The notes: generated from the sequence alone by a model not told the origin. 64,000 nucleotides of DNA from an uncultured Pelagibacteraceae bacterium (GCA_902610655.1 CACLWL010000006.1:1-64000), one strand, 5' to 3'. Numbered from the stretch's first letter, positions 50,403 through 59,994 are shown. Numbers and translations: made by a program.

Positions 50403-52847
50403 ATGAAAAAAGATCTTCCAAAAAGCACAAAGGTCGTTGTAATTGGTGGAGGTGTTGCTGGTTGTTCATGCGCTTATCATTTAGCAAAATTTGGATGGAA
50501 AGACATCATTCTTTTAGAAAGAGATCAACTTACATCTGGAACTACTTGGCATGCAGCAGGTCTTCTTGGTCAGCTTGGTGCTTCCCAAACAATTACTAAA
50601 TTAAGAAAGTACTCTCTGGATTTATATAAAGAACTAGAGAAAGTAACTGGTCTTTCTACTGGTCTAAAACAAAATGGAGCTATAGCACTCGCTTCAACTA
50701 AGGACAGAATGCAAGAATTGTTAAGACAGGCAACAACTGCTCAACTATCTGATGTAGAAGTTCAAATATTAGATAAAAAAAAAACTAAAGAACTATACCC
50801 GGTCATTGAAGACTCTGACATCGAGGGAAGCGTATTTATGCCAAAGGATGGTCAAGCAGATCCAGTTGGTGTAACCAATGTATTAGCGAAAGCAGCGAAG
50901 ATGGAAGGTGTCAAAATTTTTGAAAAAACATCTGTCAAAAAAATTTTAGTAAATAAAAATAAAATAGTAGGGGTTGAAACTAATTTTGGTAAAATTGATT
51001 GTGAGTATGTAGTTCTTGCATCAGGAATGTGGTCTAGACAAATTGCAGAGGATATAAACGTTAGTGTACCGCTATATCCAAATGAACATTTTTATATTAT
51101 TACTGAACCGATCAACAACCTCCCAAAGGATCTACCAGTTTTAAGAGATTATAACGCTTGTCTTTATTTAAAAGAAGACGCTGGAAAAATACTTGTAGGT
51201 ATATTTGAACCAAATGCAAAACCAGCTTTTAAGGAAACAGGAAGAGTGCCGGAAGATTTTTCCTTTGGAGAGTTTCCTGACGACTTTGATCATTTTGAAC
51301 CTTATTTAAAAAAATCATTTCATAGATTACCTATGCTTAAAAATGCAGGAATAAGGAAATTTTTTTCAGGGCCAGAATCTTTTACGCCTGATACTCAATA
51401 TCTTTTAGGTGAAACTGCAGAAGTTAAAAATTTATATACTTGTTGTGGCTTTAATAGTATTGGCATCGCTAGCGCAGGTGGTGCTGGTAAGATTACTGCA
51501 GAATGGATGATTAATGGGCATGTAAATGAAGATCTATTTTCTTTAGATATAAAAAGATTTCAAAATTTTCATTCCTCTAAAAAATTTATTATGGAAAGAG
51601 TAACTGAAACACTAGGAGATTTGTATGGTATGCATTGGCCGTATAAACAACATTCAACATCAAGAAATCAAAAGTTACTTCCTTATCATGAAGAATTAAA
51701 AAAAGCTGGCGCTTGTTTTGGTGTTACAGCTGGTTTCGAAAGACCAATGTGGTATTCCTTAAATGGCAAAGATCCTAAATATAACTATAGTTTCAATTTT
51801 CAGAATTGGTACCCATCAGCAGAGTATGAAACGACAAATACAAGAAACAACTTAGGCCTTTTTGATTTATCATCCTTTTCAAAATTCGATTTAAAAGGAG
51901 ACAGTATTCATAAAGAATTGCAAAAAATTAGTACTGCTAATGTGAAGAATACACCTGGAAATATAACTTATACCCAGATGCTGAATCAAGACGGTGGTAT
52001 AGAAACCGATTTAAGTATTGTTTGTATTTATAAAAATCATTTTAGAGTCGTTAGTTCTGCAGGAACAAGGGAACATGATAAAAATCATATTCAAAAATAT
52101 TTATCAGACAATGTTGATTTCAAAGATGTTACAGAAGATCTTTGTTGTTTTGGTTTGTTTGGGCCGAAAAGTAGACAAATGTTAACTAAATTAAGTAATA
52201 ATGATTTTTCTAATGAAAATTTTAAATTTGGTACAGCAAAATTTGTTAAAATTAAAGATACAGATGTGTGGGCTCAACGCTTATCCTATGTTGGTGAATT
52301 AGGGTATGAACTATATGTAAAAAGCTCAGAGTCGAAAAAATTATATAATATAATTGTCTCAGAGGGAAAAAACTTTAATATGTCTCATTGCGGAATGCAT
52401 GCCTTAGAAACAATGAGGATGGAAAGTGGTTTTTTACACTGGGGCCATGATATATCGCCTGGAGAAAATCAGTATCAAGCTGGTTTAAGTTTTGCGATAA
52501 GTTATAAGAAAAATATTAATTTTATTGGCAGAGATGCTCTGCTAAAAATTAAAGACAAGACACCATCAAAGCAGTTTGTCATGCTTACACTTAAGGAAAA
52601 TACACCAGGTCAACCACTTTTACTTCATGAAGAACCTATTTATCTAAAAAAAAAAATTGTAGGCATAACAACATCTGGTTGTTATTCGTTCTGTTTTAAC
52701 AAAAACTTAATATTTGGCTATGTAGATGGAAAAATTCCAAAGGACCAACTTCAAAATGAGGAAATATTTATTGAGGTTGCCAAGAAAATGTATCCTGCAG
52801 AATTACAATCTAAAAGTCTTAATAAAAATAACTTTAAAACAATTTGA
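50403..52847 (+). CDS. Dimethylglycine/sarcosine dehydrogenase-like FAD- and THF-dependent demethylase
   Basis: 814 residues. N-terminal DAO-type FAD domain (VVVIGGGVAGCSCAYHLAKF; TSGTTWHAAGLLG, where His may attach FAD covalently), a central FAO_M domain, and a C-terminal GcvT-like aminomethyl-THF domain (about 430-814; PMWYSLNGKD, CGMHALETMRMESGFLHWGH). It demethylates an N-methylated glycine, passing the C1 unit to THF. Substrate among dimethylglycine, sarcosine or related compounds cannot be set. Same strand as the taurine genes, 71-base gap. Confidence 0.88.
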   Translation: MKKDLPKSTKVVVIGGGVAGCSCAYHLAKFGWKDIILLERDQLTSGTTWHAAGLLGQLGASQTITKLRKYSLDLYKELEKVTGLSTGLKQNGAIALASTKDRMQELLRQATTAQLSDVEVQILDKKKTKELYPVIEDSDIEGSVFMPKDGQADPVGVTNVLAKAAKMEGVKIFEKTSVKKILVNKNKIVGVETNFGKIDCEYVVLASGMWSRQIAEDINVSVPLYPNEHFYIITEPINNLPKDLPVLRDYNACLYLKEDAGKILVGIFEPNAKPAFKETGRVPEDFSFGEFPDDFDHFEPYLKKSFHRLPMLKNAGIRKFFSGPESFTPDTQYLLGETAEVKNLYTCCGFNSIGIASAGGAGKITAEWMINGHVNEDLFSLDIKRFQNFHSSKKFIMERVTETLGDLYGMHWPYKQHSTSRNQKLLPYHEELKKAGACFGVTAGFERPMWYSLNGKDPKYNYSFNFQNWYPSAEYETTNTRNNLGLFDLSSFSKFDLKGDSIHKELQKISTANVKNTPGNITYTQMLNQDGGIETDLSIVCIYKNHFRVVSSAGTREHDKNHIQKYLSDNVDFKDVTEDLCCFGLFGPKSRQMLTKLSNNDFSNENFKFGTAKFVKIKDTDVWAQRLSYVGELGYELYVKSSESKKLYNIIVSEGKNFNMSHCGMHALETMRMESGFLHWGHDISPGENQYQAGLSFAISYKKNINFIGRDALLKIKDKTPSKQFVMLTLKENTPGQPLLLHEEPIYLKKKIVGITTSGCYSFCFNKNLIFGYVDGKIPKDQLQNEEIFIEVAKKMYPAELQSKSLNKNNFKTI

Positions 52848-52896
52848 GGTAGAATTCTCAAATTGATCTAAAATTATTATTTAAAACCTCAAATTG
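52841..52896 (+). repeat. Competing inverted repeats after the demethylase gene
   Basis: AATTTGAGGT (52841-52850) pairs perfectly with ACCTCAAATT (52886-52895); an internal TTTGAG/CTCAAA pairing (52843-52862 region) uses the same left arm. The element overlaps the demethylase stop and precedes a small ORF; a weak terminator or mRNA stability element. Confidence 0.4.
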
Positions 52897-52943
52897 AACA
52901 ACCTCTAGATTGTAAAAATTATTTTTGCATGCTTTATTTAGCC

Positions 52944-53138
52944 ATGTCTGCAGATCGCTTAAACGAAAATTTTGAACATGAAGTTAAAGCTCAAAAGAAA
53001 CAAAACCTAAAGGTAGATATCAATATTCTTATGGATAAAGTTAGAGAAGAGAAAAAAAAAGAAAAAAAAGAGAATTTAATATTTATAAGTTTAATAGCAT
53101 CTGTAGTCTTAGTCACTGGAGCAATCGCATCTTTTTAA
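52944..53138 (+). CDS. Small coiled-coil/single-helix membrane protein, unknown
   Basis: 64 residues: an acidic/basic, strongly helical region with a Lys/Glu-rich repeat (MDKVREEKKKEKKEN) ending in one C-terminal membrane helix (LIFISLIASVVLVTGAIASF). No family recognised. ATG at 52944 (MSADRL) is preferred to 52929. Convergent with the double-HTH regulator, 9 bases apart. Confidence 0.6.
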   Translation: MSADRLNENFEHEVKAQKKQNLKVDINILMDKVREEKKKEKKENLIFISLIASVVLVTGAIASF

Positions 53139-53147
53139 TTATATAAA

Positions 53148-54137
53148 TTAGTTTTTATAGATCCTTGCTGCATTGAATAATTTGCAGGTCATTTCAGAAA
53201 TTGCATTTACATTTTCGATCCTAAATTTATCAACTTCTTTGATTTCTTTCGAGTTTGCCAATATGTATAAATTAGATTTATTTTTAACTACAAATTTATT
53301 TTTAACTAAAAAAATTAATTTTCTTATAACAGTTGGCCTTGGTATTCCTGTTAGATCTGAAATAGTCATTGCATTTAAACCCAAGTTATCAGTTAATGAT
53401 AATATTTCATTTAAATAATCTTCTTTAACAGAATCAGAGTATTTAGATGTATTCTTAATTTTTTTATTTAAAGATAAATTTTGATTATAAACTATCATTG
53501 CCCAAATTTGTACTGTCTCGTAATCTCCAAAAAATTTTCCCTTGAAGGTTGTTAACATTCCAATTTGAAATTTTAAAAAATAATTCCAACAGTGTGTATA
53601 ATTATTTTTAATTAATAATTCGAAATCAATCGATGATATTTGTTGTTTTATAATATTTGACTTTTTGAGTAATTTTGAAAGATTAGATAAAAATTTAGAT
53701 ATTAAATGTATAGAAGTTGTAGGCTTTTGCAAATTATAAGCATTTCTATTTATGATAACTGCTTTTTTATTTTTTTTTATAATACCTATCTTTTCTAATT
53801 CTAGAATTTTTCTGCGTGCAGTTTCTTTAGAAATTTGCAACTCCTTTGAAATATTAACAATATTAAATCTTTTAAGCTCATACTGATCAATATTATAAAA
53901 TTCATCAAAATTGTATTTAATAAAATATTCTGAATAACTATCAAAAGTTTTACTAACAAGACTCATTAAGATAAAATATTTATCTAAGTCTTTAAACGTT
54001 ACATACGCGTCATTTAACCAGATTCTTTGTAATTCAAAATAATCGGTTATGATATCTATGTAGTTTTTTGACAAAACATTATAAACCTGATGAACTTCCA
54101 CTTCTGTTGAAAATTTTATTCTATCTTCTGTTTGCAT
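53148..54137 (-). CDS. Transcriptional regulator with two winged-helix-type HTH domains
   Basis: 329 residues. One HTH spans about 93-121 (VNISKELQISKETARRKILE, GIIKK) and a second is near the C terminus (MTISDLTGIPRPTVIRKLIF, KFVVK). A ~130-residue helical part lies between them, so the protein could be an internally duplicated regulator reading two half-sites. No effector domain is recognised. It is divergent from the aldo/keto reductase gene with a 96-base AT-rich gap, so that gene is the natural target. Confidence 0.75.
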   Translation of the reverse strand: MQTEDRIKFSTEVEVHQVYNVLSKNYIDIITDYFELQRIWLNDAYVTFKDLDKYFILMSLVSKTFDSYSEYFIKYNFDEFYNIDQYELKRFNIVNISKELQISKETARRKILELEKIGIIKKNKKAVIINRNAYNLQKPTTSIHLISKFLSNLSKLLKKSNIIKQQISSIDFELLIKNNYTHCWNYFLKFQIGMLTTFKGKFFGDYETVQIWAMIVYNQNLSLNKKIKNTSKYSDSVKEDYLNEILSLTDNLGLNAMTISDLTGIPRPTVIRKLIFLVKNKFVVKNKSNLYILANSKEIKEVDKFRIENVNAISEMTCKLFNAARIYKN

Positions 54138-54233
54138 ATTTAAAATTCATTTATCAGTTTAACTTGAAAATTTGAGAAAAGTAAAACAAAATATATTATA
54201 ATTATTTATAAAAAATAAAATTTAAACAGTGTA

Positions 54234-55154
54234 ATGATATATGGAAGTATTAAAGGTTTAGAAAAAAAAATTTCAAAGTTAATTCTTGGAAATGATAACC
54301 AAAAAAAGTATTCTTCTGCTGCAAAGTTATGGGATTACTTTTACGAAAATGGTGGAAATGCCTTTGACAATTCAATTTATTACCGAAATGGAGAAAATGA
54401 GAAATTTTTAGGAAAATGGATTAAAGACAATAATAATGAAAACAATATTACTATAATCTCAAAAGTTGGTGAAGAAAATTCACAACCGTCAGAAATTTCA
54501 GATCTCTTGGAAAAGTCTTTAGAGAGACTTCAATTAAATACCATTGAAATATTAATTTTACATCATGATAATAAAAATATACCAATCCAAGAATTTGTTG
54601 ATGCTTTTAATGAACTTAAATCTTTAAGAAAAATAAAAATATTTGGAGTTTCAAATATATCTAAAGATAGATTTGATGACTCTTTAAAATGGTCTAAACA
54701 AAATAATAAAATACCATTTTCTATTATAAACAATCAACTTTCTCTAGCTAAGATGGAAAAACCACTTTGGCCAGACTGTATAAGTGTATCAAATAAAGAT
54801 TACATAAAATACTTAGAAAACAATAATATCAATCATTTTGCTTGGTCAAGTCAAGCGAGAGGTTTTTTTATCAAAGAAAGTTTTATAAAAAGAGTTTTAA
54901 GAAGAAAATTTCACAAATATCTCAAAGAATGTTTTTATAGTTTGGAAAATATTGAGAGAAAAAAAAGATCTGAGAAATTAGCAAAAAAATATAATTGCAA
55001 ACCAAATGACATAGCATTATCTTGGGTCCTAACTCAAAGATTTCCATCTTATGCAATAATAGGTTCTAGGAATATATCTCAGTTGAGTTTTTCCATAAAC
55101 TCTCATAACATTAAACTTACGGAACAAGAGAGGAATTGGTTAAATTTATTATAA
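54234..55154 (+). CDS. Aldo/keto reductase family protein
   Basis: 306 residues, (beta/alpha)8 NADPH-dependent oxidoreductase. Typical pieces: FDNSIYYRNGENEKFLGKW, the catalytic Lys in TIISKVGEEN, and the His in ILILHHDNKN, then GVSNISKDRF, and the C-terminal IALSWVLTQRFPSYAIIGSR. The usual catalytic Tyr lies at FDNSIYYRNG. Substrate unknown. Divergent from the double-HTH regulator, 18 bases upstream of a cupin gene on the same strand. Confidence 0.85.
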   Translation: MIYGSIKGLEKKISKLILGNDNQKKYSSAAKLWDYFYENGGNAFDNSIYYRNGENEKFLGKWIKDNNNENNITIISKVGEENSQPSEISDLLEKSLERLQLNTIEILILHHDNKNIPIQEFVDAFNELKSLRKIKIFGVSNISKDRFDDSLKWSKQNNKIPFSIINNQLSLAKMEKPLWPDCISVSNKDYIKYLENNNINHFAWSSQARGFFIKESFIKRVLRRKFHKYLKECFYSLENIERKKRSEKLAKKYNCKPNDIALSWVLTQRFPSYAIIGSRNISQLSFSINSHNIKLTEQERNWLNLL

Positions 55155-55172
55155 AAATTTTTTAATTAAATA

Positions 55173-55580
55173 ATGACTAATATAAAATCTATTATTAAAT
55201 ATCATAAAATGACATCTCATCCTGAAGGTGGATATTATGTTGAGGTATTTAAAAATAAGGATATAAGCCACATTTATTTTTTATTAGAAGGACATCAGCA
55301 CTCCCATTGGCATCGAATAACTAAAAATGAAACTTTACATTTTTACTCGGGCAGCCCTTTAAAAATATATACCTCCGAAGATGGTGAGGAGTTTCAGACA
55401 AACGAAATTGGATCAAAAAATAATTTTATATTTAATATTAAAAAAAATACTTGGTTTGCTATGAAATCTATAGGTACATATAGCTTGATAGGATGTACTG
55501 TTGCTCCAGCTTTCGAGTTTGATGATTTGGAATTAGCCCCAAAAAACTGGAAGCCTTCTAAATTCAAATTTGATCTATAA
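55173..55580 (+). CDS. Cupin-fold protein of the DUF985 family
   Basis: 135 residues. The DUF985 hallmark opening KMTSHPEGGYYVEVF is followed by the conserved IYFLLEGHQHSHWHRITKNE and the C-terminal GCTVAPAFEFDDLELAPK. The His/Glu cluster could bind a metal. DUF985 cupins act on sugar nucleotides or unknown small molecules. Same strand as the aldo/keto reductase and upstream of tRNA-Met. Confidence 0.88.
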   Translation: MTNIKSIIKYHKMTSHPEGGYYVEVFKNKDISHIYFLLEGHQHSHWHRITKNETLHFYSGSPLKIYTSEDGEEFQTNEIGSKNNFIFNIKKNTWFAMKSIGTYSLIGCTVAPAFEFDDLELAPKNWKPSKFKFDL

Positions 55581-55597
55581 AATTCTGATTTTCTTGT

Positions 55598-55624
55598 TTG
55601 AAAGAAAAAAATAAGTAGTATAAA
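55598..55624 (+). promoter_or_regulatory. Probable promoter of tRNA-Met
   Basis: TTGAAA at 55598-55603 and TATAAA at 55619-55624 with a short 15-base spacer, 17 bases before the tRNA 5' end. Confidence 0.4.
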
Positions 55625-55640
55625 TCAATATGAATTTAAT

Positions 55641-55717
55641 GGCGGGGTAGCTCAGTTGGTTAGAGCGCGGGACTCATAAGCCCGAGGTCAGTGGTTCGAT
55701 CCCACTTCCCGCTACCA
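55641..55717 (+). tRNA. tRNA-Met (CAT), elongator type
   Basis: Full cloverleaf of 77 bases with encoded CCA end. Acceptor pairs GGCGGGG with TCCCGCT (first pair G-U), D arm GCTCAGTTGGTTAGAGC, anticodon loop CTCATAA with CAT at 34-36, T arm GTGGTTCGATCCCAC. The closing pair of the anticodon stem (31-39) is A-G, not a normal pair. It lacks the unpaired 1-72 of an initiator and resembles E. coli elongator tRNA-Met in the D arm; a lysidine-modified tRNA-Ile(CAT) is the alternative. Confidence 0.9.
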
Positions 55718-55788
55718 TTAAAAAATAGCAAATTGCTTAAATAAATAACCAATTTACCAATTTATTGAAAAATAAAATATTTTTATAA

Positions 55789-56652
55789 TTATAATTTTTT
55801 AAGATAATTTGAATATTCACAATTTCCATAAAATTTAATTGCTTTATTTAAATCTCTTTTTTTGATCCATCCATTATTTAAAGATATTTCCTCCAAGCAT
55901 GCTATTTTAAAGCCTTGTCTATTTTCTATAGCAGATACAAAAGAGCTGGTTTTATAAAAATCTTCAATAGAACCAGTATCCAGCCATGCGCCACCTCTTC
56001 CAATTAAATCTGCGATAAGCTTTTTGTTCTTTTTATATTTATTTATCAAATCTACAATTTCTAGCTCTTTTCTTTTTGATGGTTTGAGTTGTTTTGCAAA
56101 TTTAATGACGTTGTTATCAAAAAAATATAGACCTGTAATAGCAAGATCTGATAAGAATTTTTTTGGCTTTTCTTTAATACTTATAACTTTATTTTTTTTA
56201 TCTATCTTCGCAACTCCGTAAAGTTCAGGTTTGTTTACTTTATGTAAAATAATTTTTGCACCTTTTTTTAGTTTTATAGAATTTAATAATTGCTTTGTTA
56301 AATTTTGACCATAGAAAAAATTATCACCAAGAATTAATGCAACATTGTCTTTTCCTATAAACTTTTCTCCAAGTAAAAATGCATCTGGAAGCCCTTTTGG
56401 TGAAAATTGTTCTTTATAAGTTATATTAATTCCTAAATTCTTTCCGTCAGGAAGAATTTTTCTATATTGATTTAGTTGACCTTTGTTAACAATAATCAGT
56501 ATATCTTTTATTTTGGCTAACATTAAAATAGAAAGTGGATAGAAAATTAATGGTTTATCATAAATAGGTAACAACTGTTTGTTAACAGCTTTTGTGAGTG
56601 GGCTCATTCTTGTACCCATTCCTCCAGATAATATAATACCTTTTTTAATCAT
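55789..56652 (-). CDS. rfbA: Glucose-1-phosphate thymidylyltransferase
   Basis: 287 residues making dTDP-glucose from glucose-1-phosphate and dTTP. The nucleotidyltransferase motif is LSGGMGTRMSPLTKAVNKQL, with the LLPIYDKPLIFYPLS and LILGDNFFYGQ motifs, and IGRGGAWLDTGSIEDFY near the end. First step of dTDP-deoxysugar synthesis in the cytosol. Overlaps rfbB by 4 bases. rfbC and rfbD are not in the window. Confidence 0.92.
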   Translation of the reverse strand: MIKKGIILSGGMGTRMSPLTKAVNKQLLPIYDKPLIFYPLSILMLAKIKDILIIVNKGQLNQYRKILPDGKNLGINITYKEQFSPKGLPDAFLLGEKFIGKDNVALILGDNFFYGQNLTKQLLNSIKLKKGAKIILHKVNKPELYGVAKIDKKNKVISIKEKPKKFLSDLAITGLYFFDNNVIKFAKQLKPSKRKELEIVDLINKYKKNKKLIADLIGRGGAWLDTGSIEDFYKTSSFVSAIENRQGFKIACLEEISLNNGWIKKRDLNKAIKFYGNCEYSNYLKKL

Positions 56653-57674
56653 TTAATTTTTGTTCCTAATCTAACAGTTATATCCCTTTTTTTTAGAGCT
56701 AAATAATACTTGGGATTTTTCAAATACCAATCAAAAGTCTTCTTCAATCCATTAATAATATTTGTTTTCGGTTTCCATTTAAGATTTTTTATTAACTTAT
56801 TACTATTAAGAGCATATCTTATATCGTGTCCGGGTCTATCTTTCACATATTTTATCTTTACATTTCTTCCAACATTAACTTTTGTTTTTGCAATCCTTAT
56901 TAAAAGTTTAGAAATTTTTATATTATTAAGATTTAAATTTGACCCTATATTATAGAAATTTCCAATTTTTCCTTTTTCAAAAATTTTGACTAAAGCTTCG
57001 CAATGATCATCTACATAAATCCACTCTCTTGAATTTAAACCTTTTCCATATATTGGTAAATTTTTATTATTAAAAACATTATATATTAATTTAGGGATTA
57101 ACTTTTCTGGATGTTGTCTTGGACCATAGTTGTTTGAACAATTAGTTATTATTGCAGGAATTTTAAATGTTCTAATGTAAGAATATACTAAATGATCTGA
57201 TGAAGCTTTAGATGCTGCGTATGGCGAACTAGGTTTGTAAGGATCATCTTCTTTAGACCTGCCTGTCAATACATCTCCATAAACTTCATCTGTTGAAATA
57301 TGAATTAATAGAGATTTCTTATTTTTTTCAATATATTTTTTGAAAGCTTGTAATAAATTAAAAACACCTAAAATATTACTTTTTATAAAACTCTCTGGTC
57401 CATCTATTGATCTATCAACGTGTGTTTCTGCCGCAAGATTAAAAATGCAATTTGGCTTATATTTTTCAAAAATTTGAAGAATTCTTTTTTCATTAATTAT
57501 ATCGACTTTAAAAAATTTATAATTTTTATTCTTGGAGAATTTTTTGACATTATAGAAATTTGATGAATATGTAACTTTATCAATATTTATAACTAAATAT
57601 TTTTTTTTAAGAAGAATCTTAATTAAATTACTACCTATGAAGCCAAGACCACCAGTAACTATAACTTTTTTCAT
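56649..57674 (-). CDS. rfbB: dTDP-glucose 4,6-dehydratase
   Basis: 341-residue extended SDR. NAD motif VTGGLGFIGSNLIKIL, catalytic YAASKASSDHLV (YxxxK), STDEVYGDV and the RPGHDIRYAL region are all typical. Makes dTDP-4-keto-6-deoxyglucose from RfbA product. Coupled to rfbA (ATGA overlap) in a surface-sugar operon. Located just upstream of a glycosyltransferase gene on the opposite strand. Confidence 0.92.
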   Translation of the reverse strand: MKKVIVTGGLGFIGSNLIKILLKKKYLVINIDKVTYSSNFYNVKKFSKNKNYKFFKVDIINEKRILQIFEKYKPNCIFNLAAETHVDRSIDGPESFIKSNILGVFNLLQAFKKYIEKNKKSLLIHISTDEVYGDVLTGRSKEDDPYKPSSPYAASKASSDHLVYSYIRTFKIPAIITNCSNNYGPRQHPEKLIPKLIYNVFNNKNLPIYGKGLNSREWIYVDDHCEALVKIFEKGKIGNFYNIGSNLNLNNIKISKLLIRIAKTKVNVGRNVKIKYVKDRPGHDIRYALNSNKLIKNLKWKPKTNIINGLKKTFDWYLKNPKYYLALKKRDITVRLGTKIK

Positions 57675-57724
57675 TATTTTTTTTTACAATAATTGTCTAT
57701 TTAAGTATACTTTTTTAATTTTTA

Positions 57725-58561
57725 ATGAAACTAAATTTAGACGATATAACATTTATAATTGTAACATATCAGAGTGAGCATATTATTAAAAATTGTTTAG
57801 ATTCACTTCCAAGAAACTCAAAAAAAATAATTATCGAAAATTCAAATAACATTAATTTAAAAAGAGATTTAGAATCTAAATATGACAACATTGAGGTAAT
57901 CCTCTCACAAAATATAGGTATGGGTGCAGGAAATAATATTGGTTTAAAATTATGCAAAACAAGTTGTGCTTTTGTTTTAAATCCAGATACAAAATTTAGA
58001 AAAAATACAATAATAAATTTTTTAGAAACTTTGAATGATGTACCTAATTTTGCTTTAGCCTCACCTTTAAATGACGACCCAAAAATTCCAAATTATAAAA
58101 AAATAATCGCAAAAATTAATGATAATACATTGTCTGTTGATAGCATTGATGGTTTCTCAATGCTGTTTAATTTAAAAAAGTTTAAAGATCAAAATTTTTT
58201 TGATGAGAATTTTTTTCTTTATTTGGAAAATAATGATTTATGCTTGAGAGTAAAACAAAAAAATGAAAATATATATGTTGTAACCAACTCTTTGATAAAT
58301 CATAAAGGAAGTATTTCTTTAAGTCAAAAACTTGAATATTTAAGAAATTGGCATTGGATGTGGTCAAAATTTTATTTTAATAAAAAGCACTATGGGTTTT
58401 TTGTTGCAATAAAAAACATATTTTTAAATTTTGTTAGCGCATCAATAAAATATTTTTTTTATTTAATTATCTTTAAACAAGAAAAAAGAAAAATTTACGA
58501 AATGAGAATTAAAGGAATAATTAATGCAACAATTGGAAAAAAGTCATGGTTTAGAGTGTAA
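57725..58561 (+). CDS. Glycosyltransferase family 2-type protein (rhamnosyltransferase-like)
   Basis: 278 residues. GT-A motifs: TFIIVTYQSEHIIKNCLDSL, NIGMGAGNNIGLKLCKT, AFVLNPDTKF (DxD-like) and FFLYLENNDLCLRVKQK. This matches rhamnosyl/dTDP-sugar transferases, fitting the adjacent rfbA/rfbB. The C-terminal part has a hydrophobic membrane-associated segment. Probably adds a deoxysugar to a surface glycan. Confidence 0.85.
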   Translation: MKLNLDDITFIIVTYQSEHIIKNCLDSLPRNSKKIIIENSNNINLKRDLESKYDNIEVILSQNIGMGAGNNIGLKLCKTSCAFVLNPDTKFRKNTIINFLETLNDVPNFALASPLNDDPKIPNYKKIIAKINDNTLSVDSIDGFSMLFNLKKFKDQNFFDENFFLYLENNDLCLRVKQKNENIYVVTNSLINHKGSISLSQKLEYLRNWHWMWSKFYFNKKHYGFFVAIKNIFLNFVSASIKYFFYLIIFKQEKRKIYEMRIKGIINATIGKKSWFRV

Positions 58562-58564
58562 TAA

Positions 58565-59464
58565 CTATTTTGTATTTTCGTATAAATACTTAAACCACTT
58601 TTCAAAATGAGGTTGAAAGTAAAAATCAAATCCATTTTTTCCAACAGGTTGTACTAAAGGTGTATCTGGACTAGCTTCCAATAATCTTGGCACTTTCATA
58701 GCCTCTGCTATCGGAAAACATACTGACTGGTTACCAAGAAAGAATCTTGATGATTTAATAATCTGTGCAATCTCTAAAAAATCTTTTGGGTCATAAAATT
58801 CTAAATTTGGAACTTGTTTTTTTAAATCGTCATATTCTTCTTTTATACCTACAAAAAGAGGATCATCATAATTTTTTAAAAAATTGTAATTAATATAAAT
58901 ATTCCTGTGCCTAAAGGTTCTTTGTATTACAATCCTATTTTTTATACTTGCATGTTCATCTACATCCAAGTAGCTATCATTTAAATCAGCATGTTCACCT
59001 GCAATATGAAAATACCAACGTGGTGAATTAAAAGTACTATTCCACGGGAGCTCTCTAAATAAATCAAGATTTATATCAATTGTTTCATTTTCATGTTTTT
59101 TTACTTGGTTAAAAAAGTTTTGTCGTTTAAGTAGAGGAATAAGTAAATTATACATTTTTTCATTAATCAAAAAACCACCTCCAGTATGTTTATAATATTC
59201 ATAAGTAAATTTTTTATTCACGCCAATATAAAAATTACATTTATGAGTTTGGGATAGTTTCTTAATAAGGGAAAACGAATAAATTAAATCTCCAGATGTT
59301 CCAGAATGTAAGAAATTTAATTCTTTTTTTTCGAGGACTGATTTATTTATTTGATCAATAATCTTTTTATATTTTTCATCAAATAAATTTATTTTTAATT
59401 CATCTTTAAACTGATTTTTTTTTTCAGATTTTAATAATTTGTAATAAAGTTTTTTAAATATCAC
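58565..59464 (-). CDS. Glycosyltransferase family 9-like (GT-B) protein
   Basis: 299 residues. An N-terminal Rossmann part (FLHSGTSGDLIYSFSLIKKL) and a C-terminal part with FFLGNQSVCFPIAEAMKVPR resemble the GT9 (heptosyltransferase) arrangement, but the family is not certain. It lies between GT2-like and apt, in the surface-glycan section. Convergent with the GT2-type gene. Confidence 0.65.
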   Translation of the reverse strand: MIFKKLYYKLLKSEKKNQFKDELKINLFDEKYKKIIDQINKSVLEKKELNFLHSGTSGDLIYSFSLIKKLSQTHKCNFYIGVNKKFTYEYYKHTGGGFLINEKMYNLLIPLLKRQNFFNQVKKHENETIDINLDLFRELPWNSTFNSPRWYFHIAGEHADLNDSYLDVDEHASIKNRIVIQRTFRHRNIYINYNFLKNYDDPLFVGIKEEYDDLKKQVPNLEFYDPKDFLEIAQIIKSSRFFLGNQSVCFPIAEAMKVPRLLEASPDTPLVQPVGKNGFDFYFQPHFEKWFKYLYENTK

Positions 59465-59466
59465 TT

Positions 59467-59994
59467 CTAATGACCTGGAAATTCTATTAAATTTTGAATT
59501 TCGTAACCAGATTCGACAAGTTTATCACATCCCCCAAGATCAAAAAGATTAATTACGAAAATAAAGCCAGCAACATTTCCTTCAGAAACTTTTATTAGTT
59601 TTGCAGCAGCTTCCGCAGTTCCTCCTGTAGCAATTAAATCGTCTATAATTAAGACTTTTTCATTTTTTTTTATAGAGTCTTTATGTATTTCAATTGTGGC
59701 CTTTCCGTACTCAAGTTCAAATTCAACTGAGTATTTTTCAGCTGGAAGTTTATTTTTTTTTCTTAACATTATGAAAGGTTTTTTCACCAAGTAAGATACT
59801 GCTGATGCAAAAACAAATCCTCTTGATTCTATTGCTGCAATTTTATCGAAATTAAAATTTTTAGATTTTTGAACTATCTGATCTATACAATTTGGAAATG
59901 CTTTCTCATCTTTGATTAATGTAGTTATATCTCGGAACAAAATTCCCTTTTTAGGATAATCAGGTATTGATCTAATATAATCTTTTAAATCCAT
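59467..59994 (-). CDS. apt: Adenine phosphoribosyltransferase
   Basis: 175 residues converting adenine and PRPP to AMP. The PRPP-binding loop VLIIDDLIATGGTAEAA is intact, as are the family start DYIRSIPDYPKKGILFRDIT and the IAAIESRGFVFASA segment. Divergent from mtnP by 40 bases; MtnP produces adenine, so the two genes would work together in adenine salvage. Confidence 0.95.
   Translation of the reverse strand: MDLKDYIRSIPDYPKKGILFRDITTLIKDEKAFPNCIDQIVQKSKNFNFDKIAAIESRGFVFASAVSYLVKKPFIMLRKKNKLPAEKYSVEFELEYGKATIEIHKDSIKKNEKVLIIDDLIATGGTAEAAAKLIKVSEGNVAGFIFVINLFDLGGCDKLVESGYEIQNLIEFPGH

Noticed and set aside
52841-52896. Riboswitch
   Set aside because: Only simple competing hairpins at a gene end; no conserved aptamer pattern recognised.
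55641-55717. Initiator tRNA-fMet
   Set aside because: The 1-72 pair is G-U and not a mismatch, and the D arm resembles the elongator.
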